NCBI RefSeq assembly: GCF_001591345.1
Contig: NZ_BCUS01000058.1
Coordinates: 1 to 37,751 of the forward strand
From: Variovorax boronicumulans NBRC 103145
GTDB taxonomy: Bacteria > Pseudomonadota > Gammaproteobacteria > Burkholderiales > Burkholderiaceae_C
Length of the DNA stretch: 37,751 nucleotides
Direction: 5' to 3'
Part shown: in pieces, positions 23,211 through 31,287 of the stretch
Numbering within the stretch: the stretch's first letter is position 1
Layout: each line of letters opens with the position of its first letter
Notes under the pieces: model-generated
The model's database searches: none
What the model was told of the DNA's origin: nothing
The model's input: the letters and a program-made list of their open reading frames with translations, nothing else
Translations under genes and position numbers: made by a program

Positions 23211-23954
23211 TCAGCCCTTGCCCTGCGAAGCCACCGCGGCGGCGGCCTTTTCGGCGGCCGCGGCATCGCCCAGGTAGTAGTGGCGCAGGGGCTTGAGGTC
23301 GTCGTCCAGCTCGTACACGAGCGGGATGCCGTTCGGGATGTTCAGGCCGACGATGGCGTCGTCCGAGATGCCGTCCAGGTACTTCACCAGCGCGCGGATC
23401 GAGTTGCCGTGCGCGGCCACGACCAGGCGGCGGCCGGTGCGGATGGCCGGGGCCATCGATTCGTTCCAGAACGGCAGCACGCGCGCCACCGTGTCCTTCA
23501 GGCATTCGGTCAGCGGGATCTGCTCGGGCGACAGCTTGGCGTAGCGCACGTCGGAGCGCTCGCTGCGCGGGTCGTCCGCTTCCAGCGGCGGCGGCGGGGT
23601 GCTGTAGCTGCGGCGCCAGACCAGCACCTGCTCGTCGCCGTACTTCTTGGCCGTTTCGGCCTTGTTCAGGCCCTGCAGGCCGCCGTAGTGGCGCTCGTTC
23701 AGGCGCCACGAGTGCACCACGGGCAGCCAGGTGCGGTCGAGTTCGTCGAGCGTGTGCCAGAGGGTGCGGGTGGCGCGCTTGAGCACGCTGGTGTAGGCCA
23801 CGTCGAAGTCGTAGCCCTCGGCCTTGAGCAGCCGGCCGGCCTGCTTGGCCTGCTCGACGCCGGTTTCGGTCAGGTCGACGTCGGTCCAGCCGGTGAAGCG
23901 GTTTTCGAGGTTCCAGGTCGATTCGCCGTGGCGGATCAGTACCAGTTTGTGCAT
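23211..23954 (-). CDS. gpmA: 2,3-bisphosphoglycerate-dependent phosphoglycerate mutase
   Basis: A 247-residue glycolytic enzyme interconverting 3- and 2-phosphoglycerate. The phosphoenzyme motif LIRHGESTWN puts the phosphohistidine at His9; the ENRFTGWTDVDLTE, LNERHYGGLQG and VVAAHGNSIRALVKYL segments are typical of the dPGM family. Its length is as expected, with an Ala/Lys-rich C-terminal tail. It is divergent from the rhodanese gene with 72 bases between, and upstream of ctpA and moeB on the same strand. Confidence 0.97.
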   Translation of the reverse strand: MHKLVLIRHGESTWNLENRFTGWTDVDLTETGVEQAKQAGRLLKAEGYDFDVAYTSVLKRATRTLWHTLDELDRTWLPVVHSWRLNERHYGGLQGLNKAETAKKYGDEQVLVWRRSYSTPPPPLEADDPRSERSDVRYAKLSPEQIPLTECLKDTVARVLPFWNESMAPAIRTGRRLVVAAHGNSIRALVKYLDGISDDAIVGLNIPNGIPLVYELDDDLKPLRHYYLGDAAAAEKAAAAVASQGKG

Positions 23955-23993
23955 GTCGGAGGCCTTTGGCAGCGCGTGGGAAAACCAGCATTC

Positions 23994-23999
23994 TAAAAT
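23994..23999 (+). promoter_or_regulatory. Candidate -10 element for the rhodanese-grxC-secB run
   Basis: TAAAAT in the 72-base gpmA/rhodanese divergent gap, 28 bases before the GTG start codon of the rhodanese gene. The matching -35 region is poor (no TTGACA-like hexamer at 16-18 bases). Confidence 0.35.
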
Positions 24000-24026
24000 C
24001 CCGGGTTTGCCATCCAAGGAACCCCC

Positions 24027-24443
24027 GTGAAATTGATCGAATTCGTCACCGCGAACTGGATGCTGATCCTGATGGCGCTCACCTCGGGCGGCATGCTGGC
24101 CTGGCCGATGCTCCGGGGTGCGGGCGGCGGCACGCTCACGGCCCAGGGCGCCGTGCAGCTCATCAACCGCGAACGCGCGGTGCTGGTCGATGTGCGCGAA
24201 CCCGAAGAATTCGCGACCGGCCACATGATCGGCGCCAAGAACGTGCCCCTGAACCTGCTGGACGAGAAGCTGGCCAGCACGGTCAAGAACAAGAACGTGC
24301 CGCTGCTCCTGGTGTGCGCCACCGGCGCCCGCGCCCAGCGCGCCGTGGCCACGGCCAAGAAGCTCGGCTACGAGCAGGCCCAAGCCGTCGCCGGCGGGCT
24401 GAAGGCCTGGAAAGAGGCCAACCTGCCGGTTGAAAAAGCCTGA
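24027..24443 (+). CDS. Membrane-anchored rhodanese-like protein
   Basis: A 138-residue protein with an N-terminal hydrophobic helix (about 7-27) and a single rhodanese domain (about 36-136). The active loop CATGARA starts at Cys97, so it is potentially active in sulfur transfer (persulfide carrier). It starts with GTG at 24027, supported by AAGGA 6 bases upstream. Relatives (YibN type) precede grxC and secB in many proteobacteria, as here. The physiological acceptor is unknown. Confidence 0.92.
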   Translation: MKLIEFVTANWMLILMALTSGGMLAWPMLRGAGGGTLTAQGAVQLINRERAVLVDVREPEEFATGHMIGAKNVPLNLLDEKLASTVKNKNVPLLLVCATGARAQRAVATAKKLGYEQAQAVAGGLKAWKEANLPVEKA

Positions 24444-24463
24444 TTTCCCCCAAGGTAGAGCGC

Positions 24464-24724
24464 ATGCAAGCCGTCAAGATGTACACCACCGCCGTCTGCC
24501 CGTACTGCACGCGTGCAAAGCAGATCCTCAAGGCCAAGGGCGTCGAGCAGATCGAAGAGATCCGCATCGACACCGACCCGCAAGCCCGCACCACCATGAT
24601 GGAGATCACCCAGCGCCGCACGGTGCCGCAGATCTTCATCGGCGACACCCACGTGGGCGGCTGCGACGACCTCATGGCCCTGGACAGCCGCGGCGGCCTG
24701 GTCCCGCTGCTGCAAGGCGCCTGA
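24464..24724 (+). CDS. grxC: Glutaredoxin 3
   Basis: An 86-residue dithiol glutaredoxin with active site Cys12-Pro-Tyr-Cys15. It also has the TVPQIFI cis-Pro loop (about 57-63) and GGCDDLMAL, which form the glutathione-binding groove. It reduces disulfides and mixed glutathione disulfides in the cytosol. It lies between the rhodanese gene and secB, 20 bases after the former. Confidence 0.96.
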   Translation: MQAVKMYTTAVCPYCTRAKQILKAKGVEQIEEIRIDTDPQARTTMMEITQRRTVPQIFIGDTHVGGCDDLMALDSRGGLVPLLQGA

Positions 24725-24769
24725 AGCTCCGCGCGGCCGGGCGTCACGAAAGTGCGCGGGCCGTCGGGC

Positions 24770-24775
24770 GATAAT
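24770..24775 (+). promoter_or_regulatory. Candidate -10 element upstream of secB
   Basis: GATAAT in the 128-base gap between grxC and secB, 77 bases before the secB ATG. No convincing -35 element. It would give secB-gpsA-nadC-nadA their own promoter in addition to read-through. Confidence 0.35.
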
Positions 24776-24852
24776 CGTTTGTTCCCTCATCTGCAGCCCG
24801 CTGCGGGACCCTCTCCCCGGCGGGCATTGTTTTGATCCTCGAAAGTTCAGCC

Positions 24853-25317
24853 ATGGCCGACCAGCAAGCCCAAGATCCCGTGTTCCAGATCCAGCGCGTC
24901 TACCTCAAGGACCTGTCGCTCGAACAACCCAACTCGCCCGCGATCCTGCTGGAGCAGACGCAGCCCACCGTCGACATCCAGCTCGGCGTGGACGCCCAGC
25001 CCGTGGCCGACGGGATCTTCGAGATCACCGTGTCGGCCACCGTGCAGACCAAGATCGAAGACCGCACCGTGTTCCTGGTCGAAGCCAAGCAAGCTGGCAT
25101 CTTCGAGATCCGCAACCTGCCGGAAGACCAGATGGGCCCGATCCTGGGCATCGCCTGCCCGCAGATCGTCTACCCCTACCTGCGCGGCAACGTGGCCGAC
25201 GTGATCCAGCGCGGCGGCTTCCCGCCCGTGCATCTGGCCGAAATCAACTTCCAGGCCATGTACGAGCAGCAGCAAGCCCAGGCCGCCGGCCAGGCTGCCC
25301 CCACCCTGGCCCAGTAA
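24853..25317 (+). CDS. secB: Protein-export chaperone SecB
   Basis: A 154-residue cytosolic chaperone that keeps precursor proteins unfolded and delivers them to SecA. The FQIQRVYLKDLSLEQPNSP start, the EITVSATVQTKIEDRTVFLVEAKQAGIFEI core and the CPQIVYPYLRGNVADVIQRGGFPPVHLAEINF segment are diagnostic. The C-terminus is Gln/Ala-rich. The ATG at 24853 is preferred; a TTG at 24832 would add seven non-conserved residues. It is followed by gpsA after 28 bases, as in E. coli. Confidence 0.98.
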   Translation: MADQQAQDPVFQIQRVYLKDLSLEQPNSPAILLEQTQPTVDIQLGVDAQPVADGIFEITVSATVQTKIEDRTVFLVEAKQAGIFEIRNLPEDQMGPILGIACPQIVYPYLRGNVADVIQRGGFPPVHLAEINFQAMYEQQQAQAAGQAAPTLAQ

Positions 25318-25345
25318 ACCGGCCGCACGACGCCGCCAGCGCACG

Positions 25346-26380
25346 ATGAAGATCTGCGTTCATGGCGCCGGTGCCTGGGGCACGGCCGTCGCAGTCAACG
25401 CGGCGGCCCGCCACGAGGTCACGCTGTGGGCGCGCGACGCCGCCCAGGCCGACGCCATGTCGGCCGCGCGTGAAAACACCCGCTACCTTCCCGGGCTGGC
25501 CCTGCCGGCCTCGCTGGCCGTGCGCGCGGGCGACATCGCCCAGGCGCAGGCCGGGGCCGACCTCGTCATCGTGGCCACGCCCATGGCCGCGCTGCGCGAC
25601 CAGCTGATCGCCCTGCGCGGCACCAGCGCCCAGGTGGCGTGGCTGTGCAAGGGCGTCGAGCCCGCGCTCGATGCCTCTCCCACCGCCTACGGCCTGCTCG
25701 CCCACGAGATCTGGGCCCAGGTCGCTCCCGAATTGAAGGCGGGCGTGCTCAGCGGCCCCAGCTTTGCGCAGGAGGTCGCCGAAGGGCGCCCGACCGCGCT
25801 GGTGGCCGCCAGCCCGCACGCCGGCGTGCGCGATGCGCTGGTCGAGGCCTTCCACGGCCCGGCCCTGCGCGTGTACGCCAACGACGACATCGTCGGCGTC
25901 GAAGTCGGCGGCGCCGTGAAGAACGTGCTCGCCATCGCCACCGGGCTGTGCGACGGCCTCGCGCTCGGGCTCAACGCCCGCGCGGCGCTGATCACCCGCG
26001 GCCTGGCTGAAATGACCCGCTTCGGCCTGGCGCTCGGCGCCCGCGCCGACACCTTCATGGGCCTGTCGGGCCTGGGCGACCTCGTGCTGACCGCCACCGG
26101 CGACCTGTCGCGCAACCGCAAGGTCGGGCTGCTGCTGGCCCAGGGCCGCACGCTGGCGCAGGCCGTCGATTCGCTGGGCCACGTGGCCGAGGGCGTGTAC
26201 TGCGCCCGCACCGTGGTGCAGCGCGCGCGCGGGCTGGGCATCGAGATGCCCATCGCCGAAGGCGTGGTCGCGCTGCTCGACGGCCAGGTGAGCCCGCGCG
26301 ATGCCGTGGCGGCGCTGACCGGGCGCGATCCGGTGCCGGAATCGGTGCAAGCCGGTTCGGCTCCCCGCCACTCCTCCTGA
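25346..26380 (+). CDS. gpsA: Glycerol-3-phosphate dehydrogenase [NAD(P)+]
   Basis: A 344-residue enzyme that reduces dihydroxyacetone phosphate to sn-glycerol-3-phosphate for phospholipid synthesis. The dinucleotide-binding motif GAGAWG (7-12), GPSFAQEVA and the catalytic-lysine segment GGAVKNVLAIATGLCDG are present, as is GLSGLGDLVLTATGDLSRNRKVG. The C-terminal 20 residues are variable. nadC follows after 21 bases, so it probably belongs to the same operon. Confidence 0.97.
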   Translation: MKICVHGAGAWGTAVAVNAAARHEVTLWARDAAQADAMSAARENTRYLPGLALPASLAVRAGDIAQAQAGADLVIVATPMAALRDQLIALRGTSAQVAWLCKGVEPALDASPTAYGLLAHEIWAQVAPELKAGVLSGPSFAQEVAEGRPTALVAASPHAGVRDALVEAFHGPALRVYANDDIVGVEVGGAVKNVLAIATGLCDGLALGLNARAALITRGLAEMTRFGLALGARADTFMGLSGLGDLVLTATGDLSRNRKVGLLLAQGRTLAQAVDSLGHVAEGVYCARTVVQRARGLGIEMPIAEGVVALLDGQVSPRDAVAALTGRDPVPESVQAGSAPRHSS

Positions 26381-26401
26381 AAAATTAGAGATTCCAGAGA
26401 C

Positions 26402-27280
26402 ATGAGCCCTCGCTTTGATTTCTCGGCGTCGGCCGTCGCCGCGCTGGCCGAGTCCGACGTCGCCCGCGCCCTGCAGGAAGACGTCGCCGACGGCGACCTG
26501 ACCGCCTCGCTGGTCGACGCCTCCCGCACCGCCCATGCCCGCGTGCTCGCGCGCGAAACCGCCGTGGTGTGCGGCGCGCCCTGGGTCGAGGCCACCGTGC
26601 GGCGGCTCGATCCACAGGCGCGCATCACCTGGCTGTGCGGCGAAGGCCAGCGCTGCGCCGCCGACCAGCCCGTGCTCGAAATCGAAGGCGGCGCCCGCGC
26701 GCTGCTGACGGCCGAGCGCACCGCGCTCAACTTCCTGCAGCTGCTGAGCGCGGTCGCCACCAAGACCGCGCGGTACGCCGATGCCGTGAAGGGCACCCGT
26801 GCCCGCATCGTCGACACCCGCAAGACCCTGCCGGGCCTGCGCCTGGCGCAGAAGTACGCGGTGCGCACGGGCGGCGGGTTGAACCACCGCATCGGCCTGT
26901 ACGACGCGGTGCTCATCAAGGAAAACCACATCGCCGCGGCCGGTGGCGTGGCCGCCGCCCTGCGCGCGGTGGCGCCCGTGGCCGCGCAGGCCGCCTTTGT
27001 CGAGGTCGAGGTCGAGACCCTGGCCCAGCTGCAGGAAGCGCTGGACGCCGGCGCCCGCATGGTGCTGCTCGACAACATGGACCTGCCCACGCTGCGCGAG
27101 GCCGTGCGCCTGAACGACGCCGTGGGCGACGACCGCAAGGCCGTGCTCGAGATTTCGGGAGGCGTCACGCTCGACGGCCTGCGCGCCCTGGCCGAGACCG
27201 GTGTCGACCGGATCTCGATCGGCGCGTTGACCAAGGATGTGAAGGCCATCGACTACTCGATGCGCTTCCTGACCCACTGA
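26402..27280 (+). CDS. nadC: Nicotinate-nucleotide diphosphorylase (carboxylating), QPRTase
   Basis: A 292-residue quinolinate phosphoribosyltransferase that makes nicotinate mononucleotide from quinolinate and PRPP. Typical segments are the N-terminal LQEDVADGDLT, the substrate site RIVDTRKTLPGLR followed by KYAVRTGGGLNHRIGLYDAVLIKENHI, and EISGGVTLDGLRALAETGVDRISIGALT. It lies directly before nadA (6-base gap), giving two consecutive steps of de novo NAD synthesis; nadB is encoded about 4 kb away on the other strand. Confidence 0.98.
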   Translation: MSPRFDFSASAVAALAESDVARALQEDVADGDLTASLVDASRTAHARVLARETAVVCGAPWVEATVRRLDPQARITWLCGEGQRCAADQPVLEIEGGARALLTAERTALNFLQLLSAVATKTARYADAVKGTRARIVDTRKTLPGLRLAQKYAVRTGGGLNHRIGLYDAVLIKENHIAAAGGVAAALRAVAPVAAQAAFVEVEVETLAQLQEALDAGARMVLLDNMDLPTLREAVRLNDAVGDDRKAVLEISGGVTLDGLRALAETGVDRISIGALTKDVKAIDYSMRFLTH

Positions 27281-27286
27281 ACCGCC

Positions 27287-28402
27287 ATGACGACCGCTTC
27301 CGTCATCGATGTCGACTACGAACAGCCCGCGCAAGGCGCGGTCTGCGACACGCGCCACGCCTGGGCCCGCGTGCCCCCCGAGCCTTCGCCCGACGAGCGC
27401 ATTGCGCTGAAGGACCGCATCCGCCGCCTGCTGCGCGAGCGCAACGCGGTGATGGTGTCGCACTTCTACGTGCACCCCGACCTGCAAGATTTGGCCGAGG
27501 AAACCGGCGGCATCGTGAGCGATTCGCTCGAGATGGCGCGCTTCGGCCGCGACCACGCCGCCACCACGCTGGTGGTGTCGGGCGTGCGCTTCATGGGCGA
27601 GACCTCGAAGATCCTCTCGCCCGAAAAGCGCGTGCTGATGCCCGACCTGGACGCCAACTGCTCGCTCGACCTGGGCTGCCCGGTCGACGCCTTCAGCGCC
27701 TTCTGCGACGAGCATCCCGACCGCACCGTGGTGGTCTACGCCAACACCAGCGCGGCCGTGAAGGCGCGCGCCGACTGGCTCGTCACTTCCAGCTGCGCGC
27801 TCGACGTGGTGAACGCATTGCATGCGGCCGGCCAGAAGATCCTCTGGGGCCCCGACCGCCACCTGGGCGACTACATCCGCCGCCAGACCGGCGCCGACAT
27901 GGTCAGCTGGAACGGCGCCTGCATCGTGCACGACGAATTCAAGGCGCTCGAACTCGAGCTGCTCATGAAGGAACACCCGAAGGCCAAGGTGCTGGTGCAT
28001 CCCGAATCGCCGTCCGATGTGATCGCACTGGCGCATGCGGTGGGCTCCACCTCGGCGATCCTGAACGCGGCGCAGCGCTTCGACGCGACCGAGTTCATCG
28101 TCGCGACCGACACCGGCATGCTGCACAAGCTGCGCACGCTGAACCCCGGCAAGACCTTCATCGAAGCGCCCACGGCGGGCAACGGCGGCACCTGCAAGAG
28201 CTGCGCGCACTGCCCGTGGATGGCGATGAACGGGCTGGTCGAACTGGCGAATGCGCTGGAAACCGGCGCGGGTGAGATCCACGTCGATCCGGCACTGGGC
28301 GTGCGCGCGCGCGTGCCGATCGACCGCATGCTGGCGTTCACCGCCGGGCTGAAGAACGGCCAGGCGCCGGGCAGCCTGGTCGCCGGCATCGGCGCCGCCT
28401 GA
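27287..28402 (+). CDS. nadA: Quinolinate synthase
   Basis: A 371-residue enzyme that condenses iminoaspartate with dihydroxyacetone phosphate to quinolinate, using a [4Fe-4S] cluster. Cluster-region cysteines are seen in ANCSLDLGC (125, 131), in NGACIVHDEF and in GTCKSCAHCPW near the C-terminus. The SHFYVHPDLQDLAEETGGIVSDSLEM start region and VHPESP are also typical. It converges with queD, with 7 bases between the stops, and is the last gene of the rightward run. Confidence 0.98.
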   Translation: MTTASVIDVDYEQPAQGAVCDTRHAWARVPPEPSPDERIALKDRIRRLLRERNAVMVSHFYVHPDLQDLAEETGGIVSDSLEMARFGRDHAATTLVVSGVRFMGETSKILSPEKRVLMPDLDANCSLDLGCPVDAFSAFCDEHPDRTVVVYANTSAAVKARADWLVTSSCALDVVNALHAAGQKILWGPDRHLGDYIRRQTGADMVSWNGACIVHDEFKALELELLMKEHPKAKVLVHPESPSDVIALAHAVGSTSAILNAAQRFDATEFIVATDTGMLHKLRTLNPGKTFIEAPTAGNGGTCKSCAHCPWMAMNGLVELANALETGAGEIHVDPALGVRARVPIDRMLAFTAGLKNGQAPGSLVAGIGAA

Positions 28403-28409
28403 CCGGCGG

Positions 28410-28772
28410 CTAGAACTCCACCGTACAGCTGTCGCCCAGCGCTTCGCGCCACACGCGCACGCGCGCCAGCGACGGCCGCAGGTCGGGCAGCGCGTCGGCG
28501 ATGAACACGCACAGGTTTTCCAGCGTCGGCGGATGCAGCCCCGGCACGTCGTCCAGCAGGTGATGGTCGAGCTGTTCGCGCACGTCCTCGAGCCGGCGGC
28601 GCAGGAGGCCCAGGTCGATCACCATGCCCGTCACCGGGTCGCGCTCGCCCGCCAGCCACACCTCCGCGTGGTACGTGTGGCCGTGAATGCGGCGGCTGCC
28701 TTCGACCTCGATCTCGCGTTTGAGCGTGTGGGCGGCGTCGAAGAAGAAGCGTTGGCTGATGGTGAAGCGCAT
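28410..28772 (-). CDS. QueD/PTPS-family protein with Ser replacing the catalytic Cys
   Basis: A 120-residue member of the 6-pyruvoyl-tetrahydropterin synthase / 6-carboxy-tetrahydropterin synthase (COG0720) family. The zinc ligands His15, His30 and His32, the Asp69-His70 catalytic pair and Glu110 are present. However, in the C-x3-HGH motif of QueD the cysteine is replaced by Ser26 (SRRIHGH), and there is no Glu three residues before the HGH motif as in the FolB-replacing PTPS-III type. Its place next to queE suggests a queuosine role (6-carboxy-tetrahydropterin formation), but the missing nucleophile makes the reaction uncertain. Start: ATG at 28772 without a clear ribosome binding site. Confidence 0.85.
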   Translation of the reverse strand: MRFTISQRFFFDAAHTLKREIEVEGSRRIHGHTYHAEVWLAGERDPVTGMVIDLGLLRRRLEDVREQLDHHLLDDVPGLHPPTLENLCVFIADALPDLRPSLARVRVWREALGDSCTVEF

Positions 28773-28812
28773 CGTCGGAAAAAAGAAACTCGGAAATAAA
28801 GGGGGCCGCGCG

Positions 28813-29451
28813 TCAGCGGATGCCCGTGATCTTGTGGGTCTGCACGCTCAGGCGCCACACCGGCTGCTTCATGCATTCGGCGATGCACAGCTCGGTGTTG
28901 GCGAGCCGGTCGGGCCCGTCCATCGGCTGCAGGAAGCGGTGCGTGAATTCGCCCGTGCGTGCCATCGCATCGAGGTCGATGCCGGCCTGCGGCCACACCA
29001 GCTTCAGCTCCTGGCCGCGCTGCTGCACCCACGGCGCGCCGGCCTTGGGGCTGATGCACAGCCAGTCGATGCCGGCGGGCGCGGCGACCGTGCCGTTGCT
29101 CTCGACCGCGATGCGGAAGTGCCGCGCGTGCAGCGCGTCGACCAGCGCCGCATCGACCTGCAGCAGCGGCTCGCCGCCCGTGAGCACGACCAGCCGGTGC
29201 GTGGTGTCGCCGGCGGGCCATTGCGCGGCGATGGTGTCGGCGAGTTGGTCGGCGCTCTTGAACTTGCCGCCCAGCGTGCCGTCGGTGCCGACGAAATCGG
29301 TGTCGCAGAAACGGCAGACGGCCGTGTCGCGGTCTTCCTCGCGGCCGGTCCAGAGGTTGCAGCCGGCGAAGCGGCAGAACACGGCCGGCATGCCGGCCTG
29401 GCCGCCTTCGCCCTGCAAGGTATAGAAGATTTCCTTGACGCTGTAGGTCAT
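28813..29451 (-). CDS. queE: 7-carboxy-7-deazaguanine synthase
   Basis: A 212-residue radical SAM enzyme that rearranges 6-carboxy-tetrahydropterin to 7-carboxy-7-deazaguanine in queuosine synthesis. The cluster cysteines are Cys31, Cys46 and Cys49, that is CX14CX2C rather than the common CX3CX2C; this longer spacing is known for Burkholderia-type QueE. VKEIFYTLQGEGGQAG and the GGEP motif (LTGGEPLLQ) are present. The start overlaps the panC stop by 4 bases, implying translational coupling; the queD-like gene follows 40 bases later. Confidence 0.95.
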   Translation of the reverse strand: MTYSVKEIFYTLQGEGGQAGMPAVFCRFAGCNLWTGREEDRDTAVCRFCDTDFVGTDGTLGGKFKSADQLADTIAAQWPAGDTTHRLVVLTGGEPLLQVDAALVDALHARHFRIAVESNGTVAAPAGIDWLCISPKAGAPWVQQRGQELKLVWPQAGIDLDAMARTGEFTHRFLQPMDGPDRLANTELCIAECMKQPVWRLSVQTHKITGIR

Positions 29452-30290
29452 GCGGCGAGCGGGGTGTCGATTTCGAGGTTGTCGATGAGCCGCGTGCTGC
29501 CCAGCCGCGCGGCGGCCAGGGCCACGAGTGCATCGCCGGGTTGCGGCGCCTGCAGGTCGGCGCGGCGGCGCAGCACGAGGTAGTCGGGCTGCCAGCCGCG
29601 CTGCGCGAGCGACTGCATGGCGCGCGCCTCGAGGGCGGCCACGTCGCGCTCGCCGGTGCGCACGGCTTCGGCCATGGTCCGCAGCGCCTTCGACAGCTGC
29701 ACGGCCTCGGCGCGTTCGGTGGCGCTCAGGTAGCCGTTGCGCGACGAGAGCGCCAGGCCGTCGTCGGCGCGGAAGGTCTCGCCGCCGACGATCTCGATCG
29801 GCAGCGCGAACTGCCGCACCATGTGGCGGATCATCATGAGCTGCTGGTAGTCCTTCTTGCCGAACACGGCCACGCGCGGCTGCACGCACTGGAACAGCTT
29901 CATCACCACCGTGCACACGCCGATGAAGAAGCCGGGGCGAAAGTGCCCTTCGAGCAGGTCGGCCAGCGCCGGGTCGGGGTGCACCTTGCAGGTCTGGGGC
30001 TCGGGGTAGAGCGCCTTCTCGTCGGGCGCGAACAGCACGTCGCAGCCGGCGGCGCGCAGCTTCTCGCAGTCGCTGTCCCAGGTGCGCGGGTAGGTGTCGA
30101 AGTCTTCGTGCGGCAGGAACTGCAGGCGGTTCACGAAGATGCTCGCCACGGTGGCGTCGCCCAGCGGCTTGGCCTGGCGCACGAGCGCGAGGTGGCCCTC
30201 GTGCAGGTTGCCCATGGTGGGCACGAAGGCGGGGCGCTGGCTGGAAGACAGGTGCTGGCGCAGTTCGTCGATGGTCTTGGCGATGTACAT
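29448..30290 (-). CDS. panC: Pantothenate synthetase
   Basis: A 280-residue ATP-dependent ligase joining pantoate and beta-alanine. The PTMGNLHEGHLALVRQA segment contains the HxGH nucleotide motif (30-33), and FGKKDYQQLMMIRHMV and LALSSRNGYLS are characteristic. Length is standard. It follows panB by 19 bases and overlaps queE by 4 bases, so pantothenate and queuosine genes are joined in one transcription unit. Confidence 0.98.
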   Translation of the reverse strand: MYIAKTIDELRQHLSSSQRPAFVPTMGNLHEGHLALVRQAKPLGDATVASIFVNRLQFLPHEDFDTYPRTWDSDCEKLRAAGCDVLFAPDEKALYPEPQTCKVHPDPALADLLEGHFRPGFFIGVCTVVMKLFQCVQPRVAVFGKKDYQQLMMIRHMVRQFALPIEIVGGETFRADDGLALSSRNGYLSATERAEAVQLSKALRTMAEAVRTGERDVAALEARAMQSLAQRGWQPDYLVLRRRADLQAPQPGDALVALAAARLGSTRLIDNLEIDTPLAA

Positions 30291-30309
30291 GGTCGGTGTC
30301 CTTCTGTGC

Positions 30310-31215
30310 TTACCAGGCGTGGAGCCGGTCGTCGGGGAAGCTGCCGTTCTTCACGGCCTGCACGTAGGCCTGCAGCGCGGGCAGCACGCCCGGCGCGTCG
30401 GCCATGAAGTTGCGCACGAACTTCGGCATCTTCCCGAGGTTGATGCCCAGCATGTCGTGCAGCACGAGCACCTGGCCCGCGGTGCCCTTGCCGGCGCCGA
30501 TGCCGATGGTGGCGCAGTGCTTCAGCTCCGTGGTGAGCTCGGCGGCCAGCGCGGCCGGCACCATCTCGAGCACCAGCATGGCCGCGCCCGCGTCCTGCAG
30601 CGCATGGGCCTGCTGCTTGAGCAGTGCGCCGGCGGTGTCGCCCTTGCCCTGCACGCGGTAGCCGCCGAGCGCATGCACGGTCTGCGGCGTCAGGCCCAGG
30701 TGGGCGCACACGGGAATGCCGCGCTCGACCAGGAAGCGCACCGTTTCGGTGGTCCAGCCGCCGCCTTCGAGCTTGACCATGTGCGCGCCGGCCTGCATCA
30801 ACACGGTGGCGCTGGCCAGGGCCTGCTCGCGCGATTCCTGGTAACTGCCGAAGGGCAGGTCGGCGATGAGCCAGGTCGTGCCCTGCACGCGGCGCAGGCC
30901 GCGCGAGACGCTGTCGGTGTGATAGCGCATGGCCTCCAGGCTCACGCCCACGGTGCTGCTCAGTCCCTGGCAGACCATGCCCAGCGAGTCGCCGACCAGC
31001 AGGCAGTCGATGCCGGCCGCATCGGCCATGGCCGCGAAGGTGGCGTCGTAGGCAGTGAGCATGGCGATCTTCTCGCCGCGCGCATGCATGTCCGCCAGCC
31101 GCGGCAGGCTCACGGGCTTGCGCTGCGCCAGGGGCGAGGCGGGCGGCAGCGTGCCGTAGGGCGTGGCGGCCGGGGCTTCGGACGAAGAGGTGGGTGGGGT
31201 AGGGGTGTTCGACAT
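30310..31215 (-). CDS. panB: 3-methyl-2-oxobutanoate hydroxymethyltransferase
   Basis: A 301-residue enzyme that adds a hydroxymethyl group from methylenetetrahydrofolate to alpha-ketoisovalerate, the first step toward pantoate. Conserved stretches include KIAMLTAYDATFAAMADAAGIDCLLVGDSLGMV and VCAHLGLTPQTVHALGGYRVQGK, with the metal-binding Asp residues. The N-terminus has about 20 extra Thr/Pro/Ser-rich residues. It precedes panC on the same strand. It depends on folate cofactor, linking it metabolically to folE and nudB in the same window. Confidence 0.97.
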   Translation of the reverse strand: MSNTPTPPTSSSEAPAATPYGTLPPASPLAQRKPVSLPRLADMHARGEKIAMLTAYDATFAAMADAAGIDCLLVGDSLGMVCQGLSSTVGVSLEAMRYHTDSVSRGLRRVQGTTWLIADLPFGSYQESREQALASATVLMQAGAHMVKLEGGGWTTETVRFLVERGIPVCAHLGLTPQTVHALGGYRVQGKGDTAGALLKQQAHALQDAGAAMLVLEMVPAALAAELTTELKHCATIGIGAGKGTAGQVLVLHDMLGINLGKMPKFVRNFMADAPGVLPALQAYVQAVKNGSFPDDRLHAW

Positions 31216-31287
31216 GGTTGGCTTTCTCCCTGCGGGCGTCGGTGGCCGGGCATCCTGAGGGTGATCGAAAGGTGACGAAGGGTGGGC

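Noticed and set aside
25244..28282. A 1012-codon leftward open frame opposite gpsA, nadC and nadA
   Set aside because: Long stop-free antisense frames are expected in DNA of this GC content. The translation is His/Gln/Arg-rich low-complexity sequence, and the three genes on the other strand are certain.
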